10,880 bases of DNA, taken from contig CALBSQ010000166.1 of NCBI GenBank assembly GCA_937967325.1, positions 1-10,880 on the forward strand, written 5' to 3'. The notes under the pieces were generated by a model. The model saw nothing but the letters and a program-made list of their open reading frames with translations. It did not search any database and was not told where the DNA came from. The position numbers and the translations under genes were made by a program. The stretch comes from an uncultured Chloroflexota bacterium (GTDB lineage: Bacteria > Chloroflexota > UBA4733). This document shows, piece after piece, positions 5,902-10,880 of this stretch. How positions within the stretch are numbered: the stretch's first letter is position 1; the number at the start of each line of letters is the position of its first letter.

Positions 5902-7245
5902 ATGGGCCATTTGCGTTGGCGCGTGCTCTTGCCCGTATTCCTTCTGTCGCTGGCGTGCAGCTGCGGCGCAACGCAGACCGCCGATTCCGCACGCACACAG
6001 CTCGCTATTGCGACAACCGTTGGCTCGACAGGCGCGGGAATGGCAGTTGGCACGTCGACAGCCGCAAGCACGCCGATGATGGCTGCTACCCCGACAAGGC
6101 CGCCGCGCGGAGCTGCAACAGCCGTCCCTGCCCAGCAGGAGGTGACCCTCGACCTGCACATGCTATCACCCACCAATGGCTGGGCCATCCAAGCGCGAGC
6201 GCTGGTCCTCATGGCCGGGGGGCAAGCCACGTTCTCCCTCCTACGCACGACCGATGGCGGTTCCCGCTGGAGCGACGCCAGCCCACCCGGCTTCCAGGGA
6301 GACGACCGCTTCGGCACCGCCTTTCTGGATGCCGATCGGGCGTGGATGGCAATTCCCAGCCGGAGCTCGGATGCGCTCACGCTCTGGCACACGACGGACG
6401 GTGCGGCCACCTGGCAGGAGTCCCATCTTTCCACACCCTATCAGACGCTCGCCTTGGCCACGGTCGCTCCAGTCTTTAGCGACCTGCGGCACGGATGGCT
6501 TCTGGTAAGCGAGCATCCGTCGAGAACGACCTGCGCGCCTGCCGAGTTGCTCGCAACCGCCGATGGGGGCGAGACGTGGCAACTCGTCTCCAGCACCGAC
6601 GCTGCCACCCCCGGGCATCTCCCCTTCGCCGGAGGGCTGGTCCTTCAATCCTCGTCGCACGGCTGGCTGGAGGGCAATCCCACCTGCCTCGGTCCTGGAC
6701 TGCTCTATGAGACTGGTGATGGTGGAAGAACCTGGCAGCAGCTTTCGCTGTCCTCTCCCTTGGGGAGGCACGGACAAGTGAGGGTCGATGGCCCGCCCAC
6801 ATTGCTGCCGCCAGATCCCCAAGCTGGCTTCCTCACAGCCCAGTTCGTCCCTACCGACCGAAATCAGGCGGGGTTTGCCCACGTGCTCTATACGACCCGC
6901 GACGGCGGACATTCGTGGTCAGCTATCGTGCTGCCGTCTCAAGGGGAAGTCACCTTCGTCAACAGCCAGGACGGCTGGCTCTGGGAACCGCGCAGCGCCG
7001 ACGGCGCGAGCGGCGGCGTGCTCTCTCAGACGCGGAATGGGGGGCGGACGTGGGAGGTAATAAAGCCTGCTAGCAAGCAGGCGAGCCTGCTCCAATCTGG
7101 CGGGGATGTTGGGCACCTCCACTTCGTGTCACCCCAGGTCGGGTGGGCGACCGTGATTCCGGCCGGCCGACAATCCACGGAGATTCTTCATACTACAGAT
7201 GGAGGGAAGAACTGGTCGGCCATCTTCCGAGGCAGCGGTGCCTAG
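5902..7245 (+). CDS. Asp-box (BNR/YCF48-like) beta-propeller lipoprotein
   Basis: A 447-residue protein. The N-terminus (R-W-R, hydrophobic core, S-L-A-C-S-C-G at 16-22) looks like a lipoprotein signal, although the lipobox is imperfect. Residues 22-78 are an Ala/Thr/Pro-rich spacer. Seven Asp-box motifs of the form T-x-D-G-G-x-T-W follow, including T-T-D-G-G-S-R-W (116-123), T-T-D-G-A-A-T-W, T-A-D-G-G-E-T-W, T-G-D-G-G-R-T-W, T-R-D-G-G-H-S-W, T-R-N-G-G-R-T-W and T-T-D-G-G-K-N-W near the end, as expected for a seven-bladed propeller. No sialidase catalytic residues are evident, so a binding or scaffold role is more likely than hydrolysis. GGGAG precedes the ATG at good spacing. It is the only plus-strand gene among the minus-strand cassette genes and separates the two partial cassettes, which suggests an insertion or rearrangement. 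It converges on the gene ending at 7323. Confidence 0.85.
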   Translation: MGHLRWRVLLPVFLLSLACSCGATQTADSARTQLAIATTVGSTGAGMAVGTSTAASTPMMAATPTRPPRGAATAVPAQQEVTLDLHMLSPTNGWAIQARALVLMAGGQATFSLLRTTDGGSRWSDASPPGFQGDDRFGTAFLDADRAWMAIPSRSSDALTLWHTTDGAATWQESHLSTPYQTLALATVAPVFSDLRHGWLLVSEHPSRTTCAPAELLATADGGETWQLVSSTDAATPGHLPFAGGLVLQSSSHGWLEGNPTCLGPGLLYETGDGGRTWQQLSLSSPLGRHGQVRVDGPPTLLPPDPQAGFLTAQFVPTDRNQAGFAHVLYTTRDGGHSWSAIVLPSQGEVTFVNSQDGWLWEPRSADGASGGVLSQTRNGGRTWEVIKPASKQASLLQSGGDVGHLHFVSPQVGWATVIPAGRQSTEILHTTDGGKNWSAIFRGSGA

Positions 7246-7279
7246 TGTACTGACGTCCGCACCCAATCCGCGAGCGCAG

Positions 7280-7310
7280 AGCGTGGCGCTCTCCTTCGCT
7301 GCGCCACGCT
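7280..7310. terminator. Hairpin between converging genes
   Basis: Perfect 10-base arms AGCGTGGCGC (7280-7289) and GCGCCACGCT (7301-7310) enclose an 11-base loop. It lies 34 bases after the plus-strand stop (7245) and 12 bases after the minus-strand stop (7323), so it can serve both. There is no long T run on either side. Confidence 0.6.
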
Positions 7311-7322
7311 GACGCGCCGTAC

Positions 7323-8531
7323 TCACCTGATCACGAGCATGTTGCTTGTGTCCGGCGGGGCGAAACTCCGGTCGAGGTCGACGTGCTGGCTACCGAAGAT
7401 GGTGGAGGGCCTCTGGCACACGTCATTCTGGCAGCCGCTCCCGTGGGGAGGGCTGACTGCCGGTGATGCCCCATACTGGGCGTACTGCCAGATCACCATG
7501 GGTACTTTTCGACCACCAGATATGCAAGGCTGGGAATAGGTAGCGTAATTCGGCATCGTGATCGTAGGATTCTGGTCGCAATAGACACAAGGCTGCGGCT
7601 CAAACGTCCACAGGCCAAAGCAGCATACCTCGTTATTTGGGTAGGCCACCGGAGCATTATTGAGCACATTCTGCAGGAGTTGGTCGAGGTGGTAGTTAGT
7701 TCCGTCATCCGTAGAAAAATGCGCATACAGCGCCGGGAACAGAGGTTCCAATCCGTTGACGTTGTAGTGCCAGACGTAATCCGCCCACCCCGCCCAGTAG
7801 TCTACGCTCAGATCTGATGCCGACGCTACGTCGAGATAGACGTAGACCATGTCACTCGACGGTACAGCGAGCTCACCGGAGTTGATGTTGGCGAGGATGG
7901 TGAGGCATGTCGTGTTGGCATCAACTTGTCCTTGAGAGAAACCGGCCGATCCGGTCTTCGACTGGTTGTTCGGGAAGGAAGACTGCAGTGGGACGATGTA
8001 CGCGAGTGCGCCGCCGGTCTGTGCCTTGGCGTTCGTGCCTTCACCGCCTTGCCATGTGTAGCTGACATCAAAATAGCGGCCGGCGAACGACGGATAGTAG
8101 CCTGACCATGCCTTAAAGGATGACCAGATAAGAGTGTTGAGCGGAAAGGTGGTATCCACCCCGAACTGTGGCAGTGGATCGGACGTCGATCCGGTGGCGA
8201 CCTGGTACCGCTGCACCCAGGCGCGCAGGTCGGTAGTGTCGCGCGCGCTGATCGGGCGCGCGCCGCCCGGCGCGGGCGGGCTGCCGTAGCTCCAGTTGGG
8301 CAGGGCGCCTATCCCCTGGTGATTCCAGAGGTCCTGGATGGCACTGCGCAGCTCGGTGAAATGCACCGCCCGGATGTGGACGGCGCTGGACACGGGACTG
8401 TCCGTCCAGGCATACGCCGCCAATCCCGCCGCTGCGCGGTTCTGATTGACCACGCTGCGCAGCTCATTGATATGGATCGCGCGGATGTGGACGCTGCTGC
8501 TTACCGTAGGGTCCGTCCAGTTGATTGTCAT
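7323..8531 (-). CDS. Adaptor-repeat protein with GH25/DUF1906-like C-terminal domain
   Basis: An intact 402-residue protein. Residues 5-70 hold two repeats of W-T-D-x-x-V-S-S-x-V-H-I-R-A-[IV]-H-[IF]-x-E-L-R, and a third shorter unit (P-I-S-A-R-D-T-T-D-L-R-A-W-V) lies at 93-106, clearly paralogous to the 4151-5480 protein. From about residue 130 the sequence is unrelated to that protein: F-A-G-R-Y-F-D-V (149-156), A-Y-I-V-P-L-Q-S, V-Y-V-Y-L-D-V, W-A-D-Y-V and V-I-W-Q-Y-A-Q-Y suggest a Rv2525c-like/DUF1906 or GH25-like barrel, families tied to cell-wall glycan. That assignment is by pattern only and no catalytic pair was identified. Several Cys in the last 120 residues (N-E-V-C-C-F-G, Q-P-C-V-Y-C-D) hint at disulphides or metal. 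There is no signal peptide. GGAGG lies 9 bases before the ATG. Base composition drops sharply after the adaptor part (see findings). Confidence 0.75.
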   Translation of the reverse strand: MTINWTDPTVSSSVHIRAIHINELRSVVNQNRAAAGLAAYAWTDSPVSSAVHIRAVHFTELRSAIQDLWNHQGIGALPNWSYGSPPAPGGARPISARDTTDLRAWVQRYQVATGSTSDPLPQFGVDTTFPLNTLIWSSFKAWSGYYPSFAGRYFDVSYTWQGGEGTNAKAQTGGALAYIVPLQSSFPNNQSKTGSAGFSQGQVDANTTCLTILANINSGELAVPSSDMVYVYLDVASASDLSVDYWAGWADYVWHYNVNGLEPLFPALYAHFSTDDGTNYHLDQLLQNVLNNAPVAYPNNEVCCFGLWTFEPQPCVYCDQNPTITMPNYATYSQPCISGGRKVPMVIWQYAQYGASPAVSPPHGSGCQNDVCQRPSTIFGSQHVDLDRSFAPPDTSNMLVIR

Positions 8532-8581
8532 GGTCGTATTCCTCCTTCATTCGGTAGTGTCTCAACACTGCCTGGCCAAAT

Positions 8582-8610
8582 GCGACCGGGGAGCGCGGCC
8601 CCTCGGTCGC
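8582..8610. other. Strong hairpin between fibre and adaptor genes
   Basis: Arms 8582-8593 and 8599-8610 pair over 12 positions with one mismatch and one G-T pair around a 5-base loop. It begins 8 bases after the fibre stop. Without a T run it is not a clear terminator; an attenuator or mRNA-stability element would fit. The equivalent gap at 5481-5569 also holds a weaker CGGGG/CCCCG stem. Confidence 0.45.
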
Positions 8611-8617
8611 CCCGTGC

Positions 8618-9098
8618 CTAGCTGGCGTAGTAGCAGCCGTTCTCGTCGGCGACCAGCTTCGTCCCCGACGAATCCTTGAGGCCGCCGACCGCGGCTAGCG
8701 GGAGGATGATGGTCCCGCCCGAGATGATCCCCGTCCCGCTGCGGATGGTCCCGCTCACGTCCAGCGTGCTGGGGGCTGGTCGTGCCGATGCCCACCAGCC
8801 CGTTGCCCTGGATCACCACGCGGTCCACGCCGTTGGCCTCGTCGCGGAAGATCCAGCCCTGGGCCGGGATGTTCCAGTTGTTGGCGAAGACCTGGGCGCC
8901 GTGCCCGTTGGCGCGGATGGCGTGGTTGTCGTCGTCCACCAGCCCGCCCAGCCCGCTGTTCACCTTGCTGTAGCGCAGGCTGCCCGCCACGTCCAGGGGA
9001 TAGGCCGGGCTGCCCCTGCCGACGCCGACGCTGACGCCCGCGTCGAAGGTCACGTTGCCCCCGCTGAGGGGGAAATGGTTGCACACACAGTCGGTCAT
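8618..9098 (-). CDS. Tail-fibre-like protein with conserved C-terminus, frameshifted
   Basis: The ATG at 9098 starts M-T-D-C-V-C-N and the frame runs to V-G-I-G-T-T-S-P, a motif common in phage tail-fibre and similar repetitive stalk proteins (usually continuing x-x-L-D-V-x-G-x-I). Here that continuation (T-L-D-V-S-G-T-I-R-S-G) is found in the next frame; one extra base in the G5 run (plus strand) at 8771-8775 explains the shift. The repaired product has 159 residues and ends E-N-G-C-Y-Y-A-S, then TAG at 8618-8620. An earlier related unit, Y-P-L-D-V-A-G-S-L-R, lies near residue 33. No signal peptide. The start overlaps the TGA of the leader frame (ATGA), suggesting coupled translation. It lies 86 bases upstream of the adaptor gene at 8531. 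Being a structural fibre or surface ligand is inferred from the motif; no other phage gene is in the window. Confidence 0.65.
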
Positions 9099-9310
9099 GC
9101 GAGTCTCCAATCCTTCTGCTGATCTCCATCCCTGACCGTCGCCTGCCACCTGCAGCAGGCGACAATGTCCGTCCAGGGAATCGAGGTCGATTGTCCGCGG
9201 CATGAAGAGCCGCGAACCGCGGACGGGGTCGGGCCCCATCGCCCGTTGGGAGGGATGCTGGTCGGGTCCTCCCGCATTGCCATCGCTCCCATCGGGGAGC
9301 TGCCTTCCAA
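9095..9310 (-). pseudogene. Degraded copy of the cassette leader gene
   Basis: A TTG at 9310 stands 8 bases after GGAGG, exactly as the ATG at 291 does, and the first residues (E-G-S-S-P-M-G-A-M-A) resemble the start of that leader (D-D-G-A-P-T-G-A-T-A). The conserved core (P-R-T-I-D-L-D-S-L-D-G, then L-L-Q-V-A-G-D-G-Q-G) is, however, in another frame, while the frame of the TTG stays open for 71 codons and ends in a TGA overlapping the fibre ATG. Two compensating shifts relative to the left copy are needed. It may survive only as a translated leader that couples ribosomes to the fibre gene. Confidence 0.4.
9193..9224. other. Inverted repeat inside the degraded leader
   Basis: GTCCGCGG (9193-9200) and CCGCGGAC (9217-9224) are perfect arms. 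A competing pair, CGCGGC with GCCGCG, is nested in the same stretch, so two hairpins are mutually exclusive. Function unknown. Confidence 0.35.
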
Positions 9311-9356
9311 ACGCCGAGCCTCCTTCACTGCCTGGGCCGGGGCCGCCGGCCATCGG

Positions 9357-9376
9357 GATAGAACTGTTGTTCCATT
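9357..9376. promoter_or_regulatory. LexA-box-like palindrome of the second cassette
   Basis: GAAC-TGTT-GTTC at 9361-9372 is identical to the core at 344-355. The outer bases are less symmetrical (GATA against CATT). Its distance from the 11-bp repeats (9399-9425) is the same as in the left copy: 26 bases lie between the end of the last CTGACA unit and the GAAC core on the minus strand in both. The leader TTG is 47 bases beyond it. Confidence 0.55.
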
Positions 9377-9398
9377 GACGCCAGCGTACCGCCCGAGT

Positions 9399-9425
9399 GT
9401 CAGCGCATGGTCAGGCTTGTGTCAG
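9399..9425 (-). promoter_or_regulatory. Three direct repeats with 11-bp period
   Basis: GTCAG at 9399, 9410 and 9421, again exactly 11 bases apart. The units correspond to the outer units and one inner unit of the five-unit array at 382-430, as if two tandem units were lost or gained. The possible -10 at the matching place is TACGCT, weaker than in the left copy. The expected reader is the OmpR/PhoB-type protein encoded at 561-902. Confidence 0.6.
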
Positions 9426-9430
9426 GGCGT

Positions 9431-9724
9431 GCCGGCCGGCGCAGGGGACCCGTCGCATCATCGCGCAGTGGGCCGATCCCGAAGGAGGGCGCGAGCGGCT
9501 GGGCACGGCAGCACACTGTCTGTTTGGCGATGCAATGGGCAGCTCGGTCGGCAGATCGCGCCAACGCGCGCGGGACCATCGACCCGGCCTCACTGCCTCG
9601 CCTTCCGCTCTTGGCCACACTGTGGTAGCGGCTCAAAAGGCGCGCTCCGCGGGTGGACGAACGCACCTGGGGCCGGGGGCTTGCCCGGCTCATCGGCCGG
9701 GTTCGCGGGATTGTGGAGGTTGGG
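9431..9724. other. Divergent interval between cassette control region and parB-like gene
   Basis: About 295 bases with no convincing gene; open frames on either strand read as low-quality sequence. A block around 9471-9481 (GGGCCGATCCC) also occurs at 477-487 upstream of the left control region, so part of the upstream flank was duplicated with the cassette. The promoter of the parB-like gene should lie near the right end. Confidence 0.45.
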
Positions 9725-10768
9725 ATGGCTGGGACGTTGCTGTGGCTGGACCCGCGCGCGCTGCGCGCCGACGACGCCAACGTGCGCCGTGACGCCGGCG
9801 ACGTGAACGGCCTGGCGCAGACGATGCAGCAGTATGGCGTGCTGCAACCGCTTGGGGTGCGGCGCGACGGGCACGGCTTTCGCGTCATCTACGGCAATCG
9901 CCGCCGCGAAGCGGCCCTGCTGGCCGGCCTGGAGCAGGTGCCTTGCTTGCTGGTGGAGGATGGCGCGGGCGACACGGTGGTCCAGCAGTTGCTGGAAAAC
10001 GTGCAGCGGCAGCAGCTCAACGACCTCGATCAGGCACGAGCCTTCCGTCGCCTGCTCGACGCCGCCCGTCAGGACCTGCCCGACGCTGGGGACGGCACGC
10101 TCTACGAGCACGTCGGTCGTCTGGTGGGCCTCTCCCAGGCGACGGTCCAACGCTATCTCTCGCTGCTCGATCTGGGGCCGGGCGTGCAAGCGGCCCTGGC
10201 CGATGGCAGCCTCTCCGTGACCCAGGCCCAGCACCTGCGGGCCATCAAGGATGCCAAGCGCCAGGAAGAGGCAGCCGCCTACGCCGTGCGCGAGCACCTT
10301 TCCGCCGCCCAGGTCAGCCGCCTCTGCTCCGTGCTGGCGCGCCAGCCGCATATGACCGCGGACGCTGCCATGCAAGCGGCGCAGTCGGACCAGCCGCTCG
10401 GCTCGCTCCCTGTCGCGCCAACGCCCGCCCCGGCCAAGTTGCCGCCGCGCCCCTCGACCGACGAGGCCGGAGAGAGCGAGGCCGACTACTTCTCGCCGCA
10501 AGAGCAGGCGAGCGAGATTGCGCCGGAAGAAACGAGTGGACGCCGCGGCCGCGCCACCGCCGACGGCAACCGTGTCTTCCGCATCCGGTCCGTCGCCTCC
10601 TTCTGCGACGAGGTCGATCGCCTGGCGCGCTGCCTGCAGGATGGCGACTTGGTGAAGGTCGCCAAAGGCGATGCCGACGCCCCCGTGCGCCTCCGCCTCG
10701 CCCTCAAGCAGTTGCACTTCACCACGCGCACGCTGGAGGAGCTGGCCCAGGGGCAGGGCTGGACGTAG
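9725..10768 (+). CDS. ParB/Spo0J-like DNA-binding protein
   Basis: A 347-residue protein of the ParB family, which binds parS-like sites and partitions DNA or, in relatives, regulates transcription. Visible are the N-terminal ParB domain with G-N-R-R-R-E-A-A (57-64, the G-x-R-R-x-x-A nucleotide-contact motif), E-N-V-Q-R-Q-Q-L (91-98), and the helix-turn-helix V-G-L-S-Q-A-T-V-Q-R-Y-L-S-L-L (134-148) followed by G-S-L-S-V-T-Q-A-Q-H-L. A Pro/Ala-rich acidic linker covers about 212-285, and a C-terminal helical region (S-V-A-S-F-C-D-E-V-D-R-L-A) may dimerise. I chose the ATG at 9725 because GGAGG stands 5 bases before it; a GTG at 9653 in the same frame has no ribosome site. No ParA-type ATPase is in the window, so it may be an orphan or its partner may lie to the right. 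It reads away from the cassette control region. Confidence 0.85.
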   Translation: MAGTLLWLDPRALRADDANVRRDAGDVNGLAQTMQQYGVLQPLGVRRDGHGFRVIYGNRRREAALLAGLEQVPCLLVEDGAGDTVVQQLLENVQRQQLNDLDQARAFRRLLDAARQDLPDAGDGTLYEHVGRLVGLSQATVQRYLSLLDLGPGVQAALADGSLSVTQAQHLRAIKDAKRQEEAAAYAVREHLSAAQVSRLCSVLARQPHMTADAAMQAAQSDQPLGSLPVAPTPAPAKLPPRPSTDEAGESEADYFSPQEQASEIAPEETSGRRGRATADGNRVFRIRSVASFCDEVDRLARCLQDGDLVKVAKGDADAPVRLRLALKQLHFTTRTLEELAQGQGWT

Positions 10769-10774
10769 CGGGCC

Positions 10775-10798
10775 GGGGAGCAGGGGAGCAGGGGAGCA
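10775..10798. repeat. Short tandem repeat, three copies of GGGGAGCA
   Basis: Three perfect head-to-tail copies of the 8-mer GGGGAGCA, followed by a degenerate partial copy, begin 6 bases after the parB-like stop. Such G-rich spacer repeats are common between genes in some GC-rich genomes. No function is evident. Confidence 0.7.
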
Positions 10799-10880
10799 GA
10801 GGGGAGGTGGCGCCGGGTAGCACGGCCGGCAGTGGGACAGGATGGCTCCGATTGGCCAAGCGTCCGACCAGCCCCCGATC

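Noticed and set aside
5481..6434. Upstream part of a very long minus-strand frame that leads into the adaptor gene
   Set aside because: It runs antisense through the lipoprotein gene and out of frame through the fibre remnant; the real start is the ATG at 5480 with its ribosome site.
7323..8531. Reading the 7323-8531 protein as a confirmed endolysin
   Set aside because: The barrel-like motifs are suggestive, but no catalytic pair or known lysin signature could be assigned by eye.
9590..10717. Long minus-strand frame opposite the parB-like gene
   Set aside because: Shadow of a GC-rich gene; the plus-strand product is a clear ParB family member.

Overview
This is a GC-rich bacterial window. 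It carries secreted YVTN- and Asp-box-type beta-propellers, stand-alone winged-helix and ParB-like proteins, and short GGGGAGCA tandem repeats. I infer an accessory or plasmid-like region of a Chloroflexota-type organism from gene style alone; nothing here proves the taxonomy.

Layout, left to right. Positions 1-430 (minus strand) hold the start of a tail-fibre-like gene running off the window, a small leader gene in front of it, and a control region. The control region has a 10-bp-arm palindrome and five GTCAG units spaced exactly 11 bp apart. At 561-902 (minus) is a stand-alone OmpR/PhoB-type winged-helix protein with a related palindrome just upstream of its start. At 1226-2440 and 2910-4106 (minus) are two YVTN beta-propeller proteins with N-terminal signal-like segments. 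At 4151-5480 (minus) is a frameshifted gene for a short-repeat N-terminal domain joined to a clan-A glycosidase-like domain, preceded by the 3' remnant of a fibre gene (5570-5731). At 5902-7245 (plus) is a seven-Asp-box lipoprotein-like propeller, ending at a strong hairpin shared with the converging gene at 7323-8531 (minus). That gene has the same N-terminal repeat domain joined to a different C-terminal domain. Upstream of it are a fibre-like gene (8618-9098, frameshifted), a degraded leader (9095-9310) and a second copy of the control region (9357-9425). A ParB-like gene (9725-10768, plus) reads away from that control region.

The main result is a repeated cassette. Its order is: 11-bp OmpR/PhoB-type repeats, putative -10, LexA-box-like palindrome, small leader, fibre-like protein with a nearly invariant C-terminus, then an adaptor-repeat protein whose C-terminal enzyme-like domain differs between copies. 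One copy is nearly complete (9425 to 7323), one has lost its 5' part (5731 to 4151), and one begins at the left edge (430 to 1). The winged-helix protein next to the left control region is the natural candidate for binding the 11-bp repeats, and its own start carries the palindrome. None of the cassette proteins has an obvious signal peptide, and the fibre-plus-wall- or glycan-enzyme logic recalls phage tails or particle-borne effectors. No capsid, sheath, baseplate or secretion gene is visible, so that reading is a hypothesis.

The cassette genes also share a defect. At least three are broken by what looks like one extra base in a short G/C run, while the larger neighbours are intact. This could be decay, some form of switching, or sequence error.
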